Assembly (NCBI GenBank): GCA_947374505.1
Contig: CANCCE010000002.1
Location: 1 to 36,256, forward strand
Source of the DNA: Comamonadaceae bacterium
GTDB taxonomy: Bacteria > Pseudomonadota > Gammaproteobacteria > Burkholderiales > Burkholderiaceae_C
DNA length: 36,256 nt
Direction of reading: 5' to 3'
The position numbers and the translations under genes are program-made. How positions within the stretch are numbered: position 1 is the first letter of the stretch; every line of letters starts with the position of its first letter. The notes below the pieces were generated by a model. It was not told the DNA's origin, made no database searches, and saw only the letters and a list, made by a program, of their open reading frames with translations. Positions 7,977-18,995 of this stretch are shown here, in pieces.

Positions 7977-9373
7977 TGACTTTGGCCCAGGCTCAGCAAC
8001 ACTTGCCAATGGCGACATTGGTGGGGGGGGCGGCTGTGCATTTTTCGCGCGTGCACACCGATACCCGCAGCCTGCGTGCCGGTGATTTGTTTGTGGCGCT
8101 CAAGGGCGAGCGTTTTGATGCGCATGATTTTTTAAGCCAAGCAGCGTCGCAGGGTGCGGTCGCCGCGCTGGCTGAGCATGGCTTGGCAGAAGCAGGTTTG
8201 CCGGGTCTGCAAGTGCCGGATGCCAAAGCCGCATTGGGTCAGTTGGCGGCGGCTTGGCGCACGCAGTTTTCGCTGCCTTTGATCGCAGTGACTGGCAGCA
8301 ACGGCAAGACCACCGTGACGCAAATGATCGCGTCTATCCTGCGCGCCTTCAAAGGCGAACAGGGCTTTGCCACTGAAGGCAATTTCAACAACGACATCGG
8401 CGTGCCCTTGACCTTGCTGCGTTTGCGCGCAACCCACGCTGTTGGCGTGGTCGAGCTGGGCATGAACCACCCGGGTGAAATCGCCGGTCTGGCCGCCATG
8501 ACGCAGCCGACCGTCGCGCTGGTCAACAACGCGCAGCGGGAGCATCTTGAATTCATGGCGAGTGTGGAAGCTGTGGCACGTGAAAACGGTGCTGTGCTGA
8601 GTGCATTGCCGGCAGACGGTGTCGCCGTCTTTCCCGCCGACGAGGAGTACTCACCGCTGTGGCGTGAATTGGCTGGAACCCGTCGTGTCATGACCTTTGC
8701 ACTGAGCGGCCAAGCCGATGTGACGGCCGCCGCCGAATGGACCGGCGTGCTTTGGCAAGTGACAGCACAGACGCCACTCGGCCCCGTGACTTTTGCGTTG
8801 AATGTGGCCGGGCGTCACAACGTGAAGAACAGCTTGGCGGCCACCGCTTGCGCCTTGGCAGCTGGCGTCCCTTTGAGCGCTATTGGCGCGGGACTCACGG
8901 CCTTTACGCCGGTCAAAGGCCGTTCACGCGCACTGCCACTGACGCTTGGCGGTCGTGCGCTGATCTTGATTGACGACAGCTATAACGCGAACCCGGATTC
9001 AGTCCGCGCCGCCATCGATGTGCTGGCTGAATTGCCGGCGCCGCGCTTGCTGGTGTTGGGCGACATGGGCGAGGTCGGCGACCGCGGTCCAGCATTTCAC
9101 ACAGAGATCGGCGCACATGCGCTGCACCGCGGCATTGAACAGCTGGTCTGCACTGGTGACCTGACGCGTCACGCCGCTGAGGCTTTTCCGGGCGCGCGTC
9201 ACCACCATGCGTTTGAGGCCTTGTTGGCTGACGTTCAAAAAACCTTGCCAGACTGCGCCAGTGTGCTGATCAAAGGATCGCGCTTCATGAAGATGGAGCG
9301 CGTGGTCGAGGCGATTTCGAAACAAGCTGGCGCTGATGCCACTGCCAACACAAAGGAGAACGCATGTTCTTAA
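7973..9373 (+). CDS. murF: UDP-MurNAc-tripeptide:D-Ala-D-Ala ligase MurF
   Basis: MurF completes the cytoplasmic UDP-MurNAc-pentapeptide by adding D-Ala-D-Ala, made by the Ddl protein encoded further along. The 466-residue protein has the ATP-binding GSNGKT (108-113), the family signature [25 protein letters not shown] and the C-terminal [10 protein letters not shown]. Two ATG codons stand together (7973 and 7976); the first overlaps the murE stop as ATGA. The 3' end overlaps mraY by 10 bases. Confidence 0.96.
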   Translation: MMTLAQAQQHLPMATLVGGAAVHFSRVHTDTRSLRAGDLFVALKGERFDAHDFLSQAASQGAVAALAEHGLAEAGLPGLQVPDAKAALGQLAAAWRTQFSLPLIAVTGSNGKTTVTQMIASILRAFKGEQGFATEGNFNNDIGVPLTLLRLRATHAVGVVELGMNHPGEIAGLAAMTQPTVALVNNAQREHLEFMASVEAVARENGAVLSALPADGVAVFPADEEYSPLWRELAGTRRVMTFALSGQADVTAAAEWTGVLWQVTAQTPLGPVTFALNVAGRHNVKNSLAATACALAAGVPLSAIGAGLTAFTPVKGRSRALPLTLGGRALILIDDSYNANPDSVRAAIDVLAELPAPRLLVLGDMGEVGDRGPAFHTEIGAHALHRGIEQLVCTGDLTRHAAEAFPGARHHHAFEALLADVQKTLPDCASVLIKGSRFMKMERVVEAISKQAGADATANTKENACS

Positions 9374-10542
9374 GTCTGGCTCAGTGGCTGCAAACCTTGT
9401 CGCCTGAATTCGGGTTTTTCCGGGTTTTCCAATACCTGACCCTGCGCGCCGTCATGGCCGCACTCACAGCCTTGTTGATTGGCTTGATCGCCGGTCCGAT
9501 CGTCATTCGCCGCCTGACCGAATTGAAAATCGGCCAGCCGATCCGCGAGTACGCGATGCAGACGCACTTGAGTAAAAGCGGCACACCGACCATGGGCGGC
9601 GTGTTGATTCTGCTGGCGATTGCGATCTCGACCTTGTTGTGGGCCGACTTGAGCAACCGCTTTGTCTGGATCGTGCTGGTGGTGATGCTGGGTTTTGGCG
9701 CTATCGGCTGGGCCGACGACTGGAAAAAAGTGGTCAACAAAGATCCCGAAGGCATGCGCTCACGCGACAAATACCTCTGGCAATCGCTGATCGGGCTACT
9801 CGCCGCGTTGTACCTGGTGTTCAGCATTTCAGAAAGCTCGAACTTGCGCGTGTTCGAGCTGTTCGTGAATTGGGTCAAGTCGGGTTTTGACGTTAACTTG
9901 CCACCGCAAGCGGGATTGCTGCTGCCTTTCTTTAAATTGGTCAGTTATCCATTGGGTGTGTTTGGCTTTGTGATCCTCACCTACCTGGTGATTGTGGGAT
10001 CTAGCAACGCCGTGAATCTGACCGATGGGCTGGATGGCTTGGCCATCATGCCGGTGGTGATGGTGGGTTCAGCACTGGGCATTTTTGCGTACGTGACGGG
10101 CAGCTCGGTCTATTCCCGCTACCTGTTTTTCCCTTACATCCCGGGCGCCGGTGAACTGCTGATTTTTTGCGCTGCCATGGCGGGCGCTGGCTTGGCCTTC
10201 TTGTGGTTCAACACCCATCCGGCGCAGGTCTTCATGGGTGACGTTGGTGCGCTGGCACTCGGCGCTGCGCTCGGCACCATTGCGGTGATCGTGCGGCAGG
10301 AAATTGTGCTCGCCATCATGGGCGGCATCTTTGTGGTCGAGGCTTTGTCGGTCATGTTGCAGGTGACTTACTTCAAGTACACCAAACGCAAATACGGCAC
10401 CGGTCGGCGTATCTTGAAGATGGCGCCACTGCACCATCATTTTGAGAAAAGTGGCTGGAAAGAAACGCAAGTGGTGGTGCGCTTCTGGATCATCACCATG
10501 CTGCTCTGTCTGGTCGGTTTGTCGACCCTGAAACTGCGATGA
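9364..10542 (+). CDS. mraY: Phospho-N-acetylmuramoyl-pentapeptide transferase MraY
   Basis: MraY transfers phospho-MurNAc-pentapeptide to undecaprenyl phosphate, giving lipid I in the inner membrane. The 392-residue, ten-helix protein carries the catalytic Asp pair in GWADDWKK (Asp118, Asp119), [21 protein letters not shown] and the late HHHFEKSGW motif. AAAGGAGA just before the ATG at 9364 is a good ribosome-binding site inside murF. The stop overlaps murD as ATGA. The length agrees with other betaproteobacterial MraY proteins. Confidence 0.97.
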   Translation: MFLSLAQWLQTLSPEFGFFRVFQYLTLRAVMAALTALLIGLIAGPIVIRRLTELKIGQPIREYAMQTHLSKSGTPTMGGVLILLAIAISTLLWADLSNRFVWIVLVVMLGFGAIGWADDWKKVVNKDPEGMRSRDKYLWQSLIGLLAALYLVFSISESSNLRVFELFVNWVKSGFDVNLPPQAGLLLPFFKLVSYPLGVFGFVILTYLVIVGSSNAVNLTDGLDGLAIMPVVMVGSALGIFAYVTGSSVYSRYLFFPYIPGAGELLIFCAAMAGAGLAFLWFNTHPAQVFMGDVGALALGAALGTIAVIVRQEIVLAIMGGIFVVEALSVMLQVTYFKYTKRKYGTGRRILKMAPLHHHFEKSGWKETQVVVRFWIITMLLCLVGLSTLKLR

Positions 10543-12116
10543 AAAATCTCGCAAATCAACATGTCTTGGTGCTGGGGCTCGGCGTGTCCGGCTTGGCACT
10601 GGCACGTTGGTGCGCGCGTCATGGCAGCCGCGTGACAGTCGCCGACACTCGGGCAGCTCCGCCGCAGTTGGCAGCCTTGCAGCAAGAGTGGCCAACGGTG
10701 ACATTTGTCGCCGGTGATTTCGCCGAGCTGATGAACCGAGGCGAGCACTTCGATGTGATGTTGCGCAGCCCCGGCTTGTCGCCCGCTGAGATCGCACCCG
10801 TGCAGCAAGCCGCTAAAGAGCAGGGCGTGGCTGTGGGGAATGAACTCAGCTTGTTTGCGGAAGCGCTGCGAGAGCTGGGCGAAGAAGATGTGAATACAGA
10901 AACGCCTGAGGTCGAACCGCAAAACGAATCTGAAGCGACAGCTGAGCCGCCTGCGGCGTCTACTCGCAAGCTCCCCTATCGTCCGAAAGTCATCGCCATC
11001 ACCGGCACCAATGGCAAAACAACCGTCACCTCACTGACCGGGCAACTGGTGCAGCGCGCCGGCAAAAGCGTCGCGGTCGCCGGCAATATCGGGCCCACAC
11101 TGCTCGACACCTTGCAGACCTGCATAGACACTGACGCGTTGCCGGATGTGTGGGTGCTGGAGCTGTCAAGCTTTCAGCTGGATGAAGTGACTGGCTTTGA
11201 GCCGAGTGTGGCGACGGTCTTGAACATCAGTCAAGACCATCTTGACTGGCACGGCTCCATGGCCGCCTACGTGCGCGCCAAGTCAGCCATTTATGGGCAC
11301 AGTGGCTTCATGTTGTTGAACCGCGATGACCCCCAGGTCATGGCCGTTGTCCCGCCGCTGGTCAAGGGTAAACAGCTGCGTCCGCTTCAAACTTTTGGCG
11401 CTGATGTGCCGCAAAGTCCTGGCGACTACGGCATTGAAACTGTCAATGGCATGGCTTGGTTGGTGCGTGCGGCAGAAGCCGACGAGACCATCAAGCGTCG
11501 GCGTGACGAAGACATCCCTGTCTATGTGCAGCGATTGATGCCGGTTGATGCTTTGCATATTCGCGGTCGTCACAATGCCACCAATGCGCTGGCTGCCTTG
11601 GGCTTGGCGAATGCCATCGGCTGCACCATGGCACCGTTGTTGCACGGCCTGCGCGACTACCGCGGTGAGCCGCACCGGCTCGAGTCGGTCGCCGTGGTCA
11701 ATGAGGTTGAATACTTTGACGACAGCAAAGGCACCAACGTCGGTGCCACCGTTGCTGCTCTGAATGGCTTGGGTCCGGACCGCCGTCTGGTGTTGATCTT
11801 GGGCGGTGAAGGCAAGGGGCAAGACTTTACGCCGCTGGCTGAGCCGGTGGCGCGCTATGCACGCGCCGTGGTGCTGATCGGGCGCGATGCGCCTTTGATT
11901 CAAGCCGCGATCGAAGACTCCGGTGTTGACATGCTGTCTGCCGATTCGATGTCGGCCGCGGTTGATCTTGCAGCCAGCGCGGCACAAGCCGGCGACGCCG
12001 TGCTGATGTCGCCGGCCTGCGCCAGCTTCGACATGTTCGACAACTATGGCCACCGGGCTCAGGTGTTTTGTGATGCGGTCCAAGCGCTGGCACTGGACGC
12101 GGGGGCTGTCATATGA
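10539..12116 (+). CDS. murD: UDP-MurNAc-L-Ala:D-glutamate ligase MurD
   Basis: MurD adds D-glutamate to UDP-MurNAc-L-alanine. It shows an N-terminal Rossmann region ([16 protein letters not shown]), the ATP-binding GTNGKT at 156-161, the central [11 protein letters not shown] and a C-terminal domain with [11 protein letters not shown]. At 525 residues it is nearly 90 longer than E. coli MurD (438). Part of the difference is an acidic, Pro/Glu-rich linker at about 112-148 between the first two domains, and there is a further stretch around 295-325. Both look like flexible insertions and leave the catalytic motifs intact. Confidence 0.96.
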   Translation: MKNLANQHVLVLGLGVSGLALARWCARHGSRVTVADTRAAPPQLAALQQEWPTVTFVAGDFAELMNRGEHFDVMLRSPGLSPAEIAPVQQAAKEQGVAVGNELSLFAEALRELGEEDVNTETPEVEPQNESEATAEPPAASTRKLPYRPKVIAITGTNGKTTVTSLTGQLVQRAGKSVAVAGNIGPTLLDTLQTCIDTDALPDVWVLELSSFQLDEVTGFEPSVATVLNISQDHLDWHGSMAAYVRAKSAIYGHSGFMLLNRDDPQVMAVVPPLVKGKQLRPLQTFGADVPQSPGDYGIETVNGMAWLVRAAEADETIKRRRDEDIPVYVQRLMPVDALHIRGRHNATNALAALGLANAIGCTMAPLLHGLRDYRGEPHRLESVAVVNEVEYFDDSKGTNVGATVAALNGLGPDRRLVLILGGEGKGQDFTPLAEPVARYARAVVLIGRDAPLIQAAIEDSGVDMLSADSMSAAVDLAASAAQAGDAVLMSPACASFDMFDNYGHRAQVFCDAVQALALDAGAVI

Positions 12117-13357
12117 GTATCAGCGCACGTCTGGTGGGCTGGTTTGGTGTGCCGCAGGACGGCCATGAGAAGCTGCCTGTTCGGACCAGTCTGGATCGAA
12201 TCAGCAACTCAGCACCCGTGCGCTTGCTTGGCTTTGACCAAGCCCTGGTGGGTGTCACGCTGGCACTCGTGCTGTGGGGCTTGATCATGGTGTATTCGGC
12301 CTCTATTGCGATGCCTGACAACCCCAGGTTCTCACGCTACGCCCACAACCACTTTTTAATTCGACACATTCTGTCAGTGTGCTTGGCACTGGCCGTGGCC
12401 TTTGTGACATTTCAAGTGCCACTGTCAGCATGGGAGAAATTTGCACCCTGGCTGTTCATTGGCTCATTGGTGCTGTTGTGTCTGGTGCTGCTGCCGTTCA
12501 TTGGCAAGGGTGTGAATGGCGCGCGCCGCTGGATCTCACTGGGGTTCATGAATTTTCAACCGTCTGAACTGGCCAAGTTTGCGGTCTTGATCTATGCCGC
12601 CGACTACATGGTCCGCAAGATGGACGTCAAGGAGCGTTTCTTCCGCGCTGTCCTGCCGATGGCTGCAGCCGTGGCGGTGGTTGGTGTTTTGCTGCTGGCC
12701 GAACCTGACATGGGTGCCTTCATGGTGATCTCGGTCATCGCTATGGGTATCCTCTTTTTAGGCGGCGTCAACGCGCGTATGTTCTTCGTGATTTCTACCG
12801 TCGTCGTGATTGCCTTTAGCCTGATGGTGGCACTCAGTGAATGGCGGCGTGAACGAATATTTGCCTATCTCGATCCGTGGGATGCCAAGCACGCTCTCGG
12901 CAAGGGTTATCAGTTGTCGCATTCACTGATTGCTTTTGGCCGCGGTGAATTCTTTGGTGTCGGGCTGGGGGGCAGCGTTGAAAAACTGCACTGGTTGCCA
13001 GAAGCGCACACCGACTTTTTGCTGGCGGTGATTGGTGAAGAGTTTGGCTTACTCGGTGTACTTGTTTTGCTGGGTCTGTTCTTGTGGCTGACGCGCCGCA
13101 TCATCCACATCGGCCGCCAGTCGATTGCGCTCGACCGTTTGTTCGCCGGTCTGGTGGCGCAAGGGGTTGGCATTTGGATCGGCTTTCAGGCCTTCATCAA
13201 CATGGGCGTGAATCTGGGTGCGTTGCCGACCAAGGGATTGACCTTGCCGCTGATGAGTTATGGCGGGTCTGCGATTTTGATGAATCTGGTGGCGTTGGCT
13301 GTGGTGTTGCGCATTGATTATGAAAATCGCGTGCTGATGCGGGGGGGCCGGCTATGA
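12113..13357 (+). CDS. ftsW: Septal peptidoglycan polymerase FtsW (SEDS family)
   Basis: FtsW polymerises lipid II at the septum together with FtsI. The 414-residue protein has a cytoplasmic N-terminal tail of about 45 residues followed by around ten membrane helices. SEDS landmarks include [18 protein letters not shown]-like [51 protein letters not shown] and the C-terminal [15 protein letters not shown]. It overlaps murD and murG by 4 bases on each side. Confidence 0.96.
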   Translation: MSISARLVGWFGVPQDGHEKLPVRTSLDRISNSAPVRLLGFDQALVGVTLALVLWGLIMVYSASIAMPDNPRFSRYAHNHFLIRHILSVCLALAVAFVTFQVPLSAWEKFAPWLFIGSLVLLCLVLLPFIGKGVNGARRWISLGFMNFQPSELAKFAVLIYAADYMVRKMDVKERFFRAVLPMAAAVAVVGVLLLAEPDMGAFMVISVIAMGILFLGGVNARMFFVISTVVVIAFSLMVALSEWRRERIFAYLDPWDAKHALGKGYQLSHSLIAFGRGEFFGVGLGGSVEKLHWLPEAHTDFLLAVIGEEFGLLGVLVLLGLFLWLTRRIIHIGRQSIALDRLFAGLVAQGVGIWIGFQAFINMGVNLGALPTKGLTLPLMSYGGSAILMNLVALAVVLRIDYENRVLMRGGRL

Positions 13358-14436
13358 CGCGTCTTCACACTGCCCTCGTCATGGCCGGCGGCACCGGCGG
13401 GCATATTTTCCCGGGTCTGGCTGTCGCTGAAGCCTTGCGCGAGCGCGGCTGGCAGGTGCACTGGTTGGGCGGTAAAGGCCGCGTCGGTCGGCCGAGCATG
13501 GAAAGCCAGCTGGTGCCAGCGCAAGGGTTCGCATTTGAATCGATTGATTTTTCAGGCGTTCGCGGCAAAGGCCTACTCACGCTGCTCCTGCTGCCGCTGC
13601 GTTTGTTGCAGGCCTTTTGGCAAAGTCTTCAAGTTGTGCGCCGTGTCAAACCCGATGTGGTCATCGGCTTGGGCGGTTACGTCAGTTTTCCGGGCGGCAT
13701 GATGGCGGTGCTGCTGGGCAAGCCGCTGATCTTGCATGAGCAAAATTCAGTCGCCGGCATGGCCAACCGCGTGCTCGCGGGTGTGGCGGACCGGATCTTC
13801 ACGGCCTTTCCGAAGGTCTTCAAAAAAGCTGAGTGGGTGGGCAATCCGTTGCGCACAGCTTTCACGCAACACGCTGAACCGGCTCTGCGTTTCACCGGCC
13901 GCAGCGGACCACTCAAGTTGTTGGTGGTCGGTGGCAGTTTGGGTGCGCGGGCGCTGAACGAGTTAGTGCCAAAAGCGTTGGGGCTGATGAGTGAGGCCAG
14001 TCGCCCGCAAGTGGTGCATCAAAGTGGCACTCAACAGATTGAAGCATTGCGCAGCAACTATGCCCAAGCCGGCGTGGTGGCCGAGTTGACGCCTTTCATT
14101 GACGACACGGCGCAAGCCTTTGCCGATGCAGACCTCGTCATTGGCCGCGCTGGCGCTAGCACCGTGACTGAAATTGCAGCGGTGGGCGCAGCGGCTCTGT
14201 TCGTACCTTTCCCAGCCGCTGTGGATGACCACCAGACCCTCAATGCCCGCTTTTTAGTCGAGGCTGGCGGCGGTTGGTTGATCCAGCAGTCGGACTTGAC
14301 GCCAGAGGGCTTGGCGGGCTTGCTGCAGACCATGACGCGGGCCAATCTCTTAGAGCGGGCTGAGGCCGCATATCAAATGAAAAAGATCAATGCCACGGCG
14401 AGTGTCGTTGCGGCCTGTGAGGAATTGGCTCGATGA
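13354..14436 (+). CDS. murG: Lipid II synthase MurG (UDP-GlcNAc transferase)
   Basis: MurG adds GlcNAc to lipid I on the cytoplasmic face of the membrane, making lipid II. The 360-residue GT28 protein starts with the glycine-rich [17 protein letters not shown] (from residue 12), and has [25 protein letters not shown] and the donor-binding [15 protein letters not shown] plus [14 protein letters not shown]. It overlaps ftsW and murC by 4 bases each. Confidence 0.97.
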   Translation: MTRLHTALVMAGGTGGHIFPGLAVAEALRERGWQVHWLGGKGRVGRPSMESQLVPAQGFAFESIDFSGVRGKGLLTLLLLPLRLLQAFWQSLQVVRRVKPDVVIGLGGYVSFPGGMMAVLLGKPLILHEQNSVAGMANRVLAGVADRIFTAFPKVFKKAEWVGNPLRTAFTQHAEPALRFTGRSGPLKLLVVGGSLGARALNELVPKALGLMSEASRPQVVHQSGTQQIEALRSNYAQAGVVAELTPFIDDTAQAFADADLVIGRAGASTVTEIAAVGAAALFVPFPAAVDDHQTLNARFLVEAGGGWLIQQSDLTPEGLAGLLQTMTRANLLERAEAAYQMKKINATASVVAACEELAR

Positions 14437-15842
14437 AGCACGCGGTTAACAATATTCACTTCATCGGCATCGGTGGTTCCGGCATGTCCGGCATTGCCGA
14501 AGTGCTGCACAACCTCGGGTATGTGATTTCCGGCTCCGACTTGGCTGACAGCGCGACGCTGCGACGCCTCGCCAGTTTGGGTATCAAAACCTATCTCGGC
14601 CACGCTGCCAGCAACCTGACCAGTGTCGATGCCGTGGTCACTTCGACGGCTGTGCGGGCAGACAACCCGGAAGTTCTGGCCGCTCGCGAAAAACGCATTC
14701 CGGTGGTGCCGCGCGCCCTGATGTTGGCCGAATTAATGCGTCTTAAACGCGGTATCGCGATTGCGGGTACGCACGGAAAAACCACCACCACCAGTCTGGT
14801 CGCCAGCGTGCTGGCTGAAGCCGGACTGGACCCCACCTATGTGATTGGCGGTCGTCTGAACAGCGCCGGCACCAATGCAAAATTAGGTTCCGGCGACTAC
14901 ATCGTGGTCGAAGCCGACGAATCCGATGCTTCGTTTTTGAACCTGCTGCCCGTGATGGCGGTGGTCACCAACATTGACGCTGACCACATGGAAACCTATG
15001 GTCACGACTTTGGCAAGCTGAAGGCGGCCTTTGTTGACTTTTTGCACCGTATGCCTTTTTACGGCACAGCGATTTTGTGTTCAGACGATGCTGCTGTCTG
15101 CGACATCATTCCGCAGGTCTCGTGCCCGGTCACCAGCTACGGCTTCAATGCAGGCGCGCAAGTGCGCGCCGTCGATGTACGCCATGTCAATGGCCAAATG
15201 CATTTCACCGTGCAACGCCGTAACGGCGTCACGATGCCAGACATGCCGGTGGTGCTGAACTTGCCCGGTGAACACAACGTGTTGAATGCGCTGTCAGCGA
15301 TTGCGGTGGCGGTGGAGCTGGATATTCCGGACGCTGCGGTGCAAAAAGCGCTGGCTGAATTCAATGGCGTGGGCCGACGTTTTCAGCGTTACGGTGAAGC
15401 GCCTGCCGCTGCGGGTGGGCACTTCACGCTGATTGACGACTACGGCCATCACCCGGTCGAAATGGCTGCCACGCTGGCTGCAGCGCGTGGCGCCTTTCCG
15501 GGCCGGCGTTTGGTGCTGGCTTTTCAACCGCATCGTTTCAGCCGCACACGCGATTGTTTTGAAGACTTCGTCAAGGTCATTAGCCAAGCCGATGCACTGC
15601 TGCTGGCAGAGGTTTATGCAGCGGGTGAGGCGCCCATTGTGGCGGCGGACGGTCGAGCCTTGACCCGTGCTTTGCGCATGGCCGGAAAGATTGAACCGGT
15701 GTTTGTCGATGCCATCGATGCCATGCCGCAAGCGATTTTGGATCTTGCGCAAGCCGGTGATGTGGTGGTTTGCATGGGTGCCGGCTCCATCGGTCTGGTT
15801 CCCGGCAAGGTCATGGCCATGGGAGCTGCTCATGCGCATTGA
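14433..15842 (+). CDS. murC: UDP-MurNAc:L-alanine ligase MurC
   Basis: MurC adds the first residue of the stem peptide. The 469-residue protein has the family start [16 protein letters not shown], the ATP-binding GTHGKT (112-117), [23 protein letters not shown] and the C-terminal [10 protein letters not shown]. The start overlaps murG as ATGA, and the 3' end overlaps ddlB by 11 bases. Confidence 0.97.
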   Translation: MKHAVNNIHFIGIGGSGMSGIAEVLHNLGYVISGSDLADSATLRRLASLGIKTYLGHAASNLTSVDAVVTSTAVRADNPEVLAAREKRIPVVPRALMLAELMRLKRGIAIAGTHGKTTTTSLVASVLAEAGLDPTYVIGGRLNSAGTNAKLGSGDYIVVEADESDASFLNLLPVMAVVTNIDADHMETYGHDFGKLKAAFVDFLHRMPFYGTAILCSDDAAVCDIIPQVSCPVTSYGFNAGAQVRAVDVRHVNGQMHFTVQRRNGVTMPDMPVVLNLPGEHNVLNALSAIAVAVELDIPDAAVQKALAEFNGVGRRFQRYGEAPAAAGGHFTLIDDYGHHPVEMAATLAAARGAFPGRRLVLAFQPHRFSRTRDCFEDFVKVISQADALLLAEVYAAGEAPIVAADGRALTRALRMAGKIEPVFVDAIDAMPQAILDLAQAGDVVVCMGAGSIGLVPGKVMAMGAAHAH

Positions 15843-16818
15843 ACCAAGCGTTTTTGGCAAGGTCGCCGTGCTCATGGGTGGGCATTCAGCTGAACGTGAA
15901 ATATCGTTCATGTCAGGTCGGGGGGTGCTGGCCGCCTTGCTGTCGCAAGGCGTCGATGCGCACGCTTTTGATCCCGCAGAGCGTCCCCTGAATGATCTCA
16001 AGTCAGAAGGGTTTGAGCGCTGCTTCATCACTTTGCACGGACGTTTTGGTGAAGACGGCACGGTGCAGGGTGCCCTTGAATTGTTGGGTATTCCGTACAC
16101 GGGTTCCGGTGTGATGGCCTCTAGCGTCTGTATCGATAAAGTCATGACCAAACGGATCTGGCTGGCCGATGGCTTGAGCACGCCGGGTTATGTTTTATTG
16201 CGCCGTGGTGTCTACAGTTCTGCGGATGTGATGGCAGTGCCCGACACCTTGGGTTTGCCGTTGATTGTGAAACCAGCGCGGGAGGGTTCGTCAATTGGCT
16301 TGACCAAAGTCACCCACGCCCATCAGATGGCCGACGCTGTAGCGCAAGCAGCGCAACTCGATGCCGATATTTTGTGTGAGCAGTTCATCAGCGGCGATGA
16401 AGTCACTTGTCCCGTACTGGGTTCCGGCACTGATGCACGAGCGTTGCCGGTGATTCGCATCGTCGCCCCCGAAGGCAACTATGACTACCAAAACAAATAC
16501 TTCACCGACACCACGCAGTACATCGTGCCCTGTGGCTTGCCGGCCGGAGAAGAAGCCGCCATTCAGGGATTGGTGCTGGCGGCCTACCAGACTTTAAATT
16601 GCCGTGGCTGGGCGCGCGCTGACGTGATGATCGACGCAACCACACGCCAGCCTTATTTGCTAGAGCTGAACACCTCGCCTGGCATGACCGGCCATTCATT
16701 GGTGCCGATGTCGGCACGTGCCGCTGGCATGTCGTATGAAGCGCTTTGTTTGGCGGTGTTGCAAAGCGCCAGTCTGGATCATCAACCGGCAGCATTGAGT
16801 GTGGGGGGCCGTGTATGA
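15832..16818 (+). CDS. ddlB: D-alanine:D-alanine ligase DdlB
   Basis: Ddl makes the D-Ala-D-Ala dipeptide used by MurF. I chose the ATG at 15832 because GGGAG lies 6 bases upstream and the resulting 328-residue protein begins with the family pattern [16 protein letters not shown]; the frame stays open further upstream inside murC. ATP-grasp features include [40 protein letters not shown] and the C-terminal [17 protein letters not shown]. It is slightly longer than E. coli DdlB (306). Confidence 0.96.
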   Translation: MRIEPSVFGKVAVLMGGHSAEREISFMSGRGVLAALLSQGVDAHAFDPAERPLNDLKSEGFERCFITLHGRFGEDGTVQGALELLGIPYTGSGVMASSVCIDKVMTKRIWLADGLSTPGYVLLRRGVYSSADVMAVPDTLGLPLIVKPAREGSSIGLTKVTHAHQMADAVAQAAQLDADILCEQFISGDEVTCPVLGSGTDARALPVIRIVAPEGNYDYQNKYFTDTTQYIVPCGLPAGEEAAIQGLVLAAYQTLNCRGWARADVMIDATTRQPYLLELNTSPGMTGHSLVPMSARAAGMSYEALCLAVLQSASLDHQPAALSVGGRV

Positions 16819-17615
16819 GCCGCGCAAAACGCGCACCTTTCACCAAAGCCTTGCCGCTCGACGTCAGGTTGATGAATAACGCGGCTGTTGCTTTCCTGTC
16901 GGTTTTTGCAGCACTGTCAATGACCACTGTTGTCGGCTGGTTGGCCAAGCAGCCGGTTTTCAGCCTGAAGGCCATTCATGTCGACAACGAATTAGCGCAC
17001 AGCAACGCAGCAACCTTGCGGGCCAATGTGGCACCCAAGTTAACCGGTAACTTTTTCACGCTGGATCTGGCGCGTACCCGGAGTGCCTTTGAGAACGTGC
17101 CTTGGGTTCGGTATGCGGTGGTGCGGCGCGAGTTTCCAGACAGCCTTCGCGTCGAACTGCAAGAGCATCAGGCCGTGGCGTTTTGGGGTACTGAGGCAGA
17201 CTCGAAATTGGTGAATAGTTTTGGCGAAGTCTTTGAAGTCAACCAAGGCGATTTAGAGGCAGAAGACTTGCCATTGCTGAACGGTCCCAACGGGCAGTCT
17301 GCACTGGTGCTTCAGGTGTATCAAGCGGTGGCACCCATGCTCGAAAAGCTCGACATCAAATTGAACGAAATGGAATTGACCAATCGCGGTAGCTGGCGTG
17401 TCTTGCTGGACGGCGGCGGCGTGATTGAAATGGGCTTGGGCAGTCCGGCCGAGATTCAGGCTCGGGTACAGCGTTTCGTTGCCACAGTGGGACAAACCTC
17501 ATCCAAATTTGGACGCAATCTTCAGTCAGCGGATTTGCGCTATGCCAATGGTTATGCGATCAAGTTGCGCGGCGTCACAACGGTTTCCGCCGGTGACAAA
17601 CAGAATAAAAAATAA
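16815..17615 (+). CDS. ftsQ: Cell division protein FtsQ
   Basis: FtsQ is a bitopic inner-membrane protein that joins FtsL/FtsB to the divisome. The ATG at 16815 overlaps the ddlB stop as ATGA with a G-rich ribosome-binding site six bases before it. It gives a 266-residue protein with a membrane helix at about 22-43, a POTRA domain starting near [11 protein letters not shown], the family pattern [31 protein letters not shown] and a C-terminal beta domain with [18 protein letters not shown]. The frame is open further upstream, but that would extend it deep into ddlB. Confidence 0.95.
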   Translation: MSRAKRAPFTKALPLDVRLMNNAAVAFLSVFAALSMTTVVGWLAKQPVFSLKAIHVDNELAHSNAATLRANVAPKLTGNFFTLDLARTRSAFENVPWVRYAVVRREFPDSLRVELQEHQAVAFWGTEADSKLVNSFGEVFEVNQGDLEAEDLPLLNGPNGQSALVLQVYQAVAPMLEKLDIKLNEMELTNRGSWRVLLDGGGVIEMGLGSPAEIQARVQRFVATVGQTSSKFGRNLQSADLRYANGYAIKLRGVTTVSAGDKQNKK

Positions 17616-17627
17616 GGTGTAAAGACT

Positions 17628-18857
17628 ATGGCCAAAGAATACAAAGATCTGGTTGTCGGGCTCGATATCGGTACCAGCAAAGTGATGGTGGTGGTTGCCG
17701 AAATATTGCTCAACGGAGAGCTCAAGTTGGCGGGCCTCGGCATCGCCGCCAGCAGCGGTCTCAAGCGCGGTGTGGTCGTCAACATCGACGCCACTGTGCA
17801 AAGTATTCAGCAGGCTCTGAAAGAAGCCGAATTGATGGCGGATTGCAAGATCGGTCGTGTCTACACCGGCATCACGGGCAGCCATATTCGCGGTATCAAT
17901 TCAAGCGGCATGGTCGCGGTTAAAGACAAGGAAGTCAGCCAGGCCGACGTCGCCCGGGTGATTGAAACGGCCAAGGCCATCAACATCTCGACCGACCAGC
18001 GTTTGCTGTTGGTGGAGCCACAAGAATTTGTGATTGATGGGCAAGATGTGCGCGAACCGATTGGCATGAGCGGCATCCGGCTGGAAGCGAAAATCCACAT
18101 CGTCACCGGTGCGCAAAGCGCCGCTGAAAACATCATCAAGTGCGTGCGCCGCTGCGGTTTGGAAGTGGATCAGTTGATGCTCAATCCGTTGGCATCCAGC
18201 TTGGCGGTGTTGACGCAAGACGAGCGCGAATTGGGCGTGGCGATGGTTGACATCGGCGCCGGCACCACGGACGTGGCGATCTTCACGGGGGGGGCCATTC
18301 GGCACACCGCGGTGATCCCAATTGCTGGCGATTTGATCACCAGCGACATCGCCATGGCGTTGCGCACCCCGACCAAAGACGCCGAAGACATCAAGGTTGA
18401 AAACGGCTGCGCCAAGCAACTGCTGGCCGACCCGGAGCGGCAAGTAGAAGTGCCCGGCTTGGGTGATCGTGGACCGCGCATGCTCAGCCGTCAGGCACTG
18501 GCTGGCGTGATTGAGCCACGCATCGAAGAAATTTACTCGCTGGTACAGCAAGTCATCCGCGAATCAGGCTACGAGGAAGTGCTGTCTTCGGGCATCGTCA
18601 TCACGGGCGGCAGCGCCGTCATGCCGGGCATGGTCGAACTGGGCGAAGACATCTTTTTAAAGCCGGTCAGGCGCGGTATGCCGCGCTATTCCAGCGCACT
18701 GTCAGACATGGTCGCGCAGGCCCGTGCCGCCACTGTGATGGGTCTTCTGGAAGAAGCCCGGCTGGCACGTATGCGCGGCTACAAGGTCTCGCAAAAAGCG
18801 GGCAGCATGCACAACGCTTTCGGTAAGGTCAAAGACTGGCTAGTGGGGAACTTTTGA
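17628..18857 (+). CDS. ftsA: Cell division protein FtsA
   Basis: FtsA is an actin-like ATPase that tethers FtsZ to the membrane and recruits later divisome proteins. The 409-residue protein shows the phosphate-1 motif GLDIGTSKV near the N-terminus, the second phosphate loop DIGAGTTDVAIF, ITGGSAVMPGM near the adenosine site, and a C-terminal amphipathic stretch (FGKVKDWLVGNF) that serves as membrane anchor in the family. It follows ftsQ after 12 bases and precedes ftsZ by 138 bases. Confidence 0.97.
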   Translation: MAKEYKDLVVGLDIGTSKVMVVVAEILLNGELKLAGLGIAASSGLKRGVVVNIDATVQSIQQALKEAELMADCKIGRVYTGITGSHIRGINSSGMVAVKDKEVSQADVARVIETAKAINISTDQRLLLVEPQEFVIDGQDVREPIGMSGIRLEAKIHIVTGAQSAAENIIKCVRRCGLEVDQLMLNPLASSLAVLTQDERELGVAMVDIGAGTTDVAIFTGGAIRHTAVIPIAGDLITSDIAMALRTPTKDAEDIKVENGCAKQLLADPERQVEVPGLGDRGPRMLSRQALAGVIEPRIEEIYSLVQQVIRESGYEEVLSSGIVITGGSAVMPGMVELGEDIFLKPVRRGMPRYSSALSDMVAQARAATVMGLLEEARLARMRGYKVSQKAGSMHNAFGKVKDWLVGNF

Positions 18858-18995
18858 TGATTCATTTATCAATGCAACGTCGTGCCTCATCTTGTCCAAC
18901 GCACTCGGGAGGGGCTGACCCGCCGTCATAAAAATCATGCTGACACTCATAAATTATTTAAATCCAAGCAATTGCAATACAAACAGGAGGCTCCC

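Noticed and set aside
15667-15831. N-terminal extension of DdlB into murC
   Set aside because: The frame is open, but the family start KVAVLMGG and a ribosome-binding site point to ATG 15832.
18855-18873. TTGAT...ATCAA inverted repeat at the end of ftsA as an FNR box
   Set aside because: The half-sites are nine bases apart instead of four, so it does not fit FNR/CRP-family spacing.
18882-18995. N-terminal extension of FtsZ
   Set aside because: FtsZ begins at MSIEMIEIEE with a strong ribosome-binding site; the extension has no family similarity.
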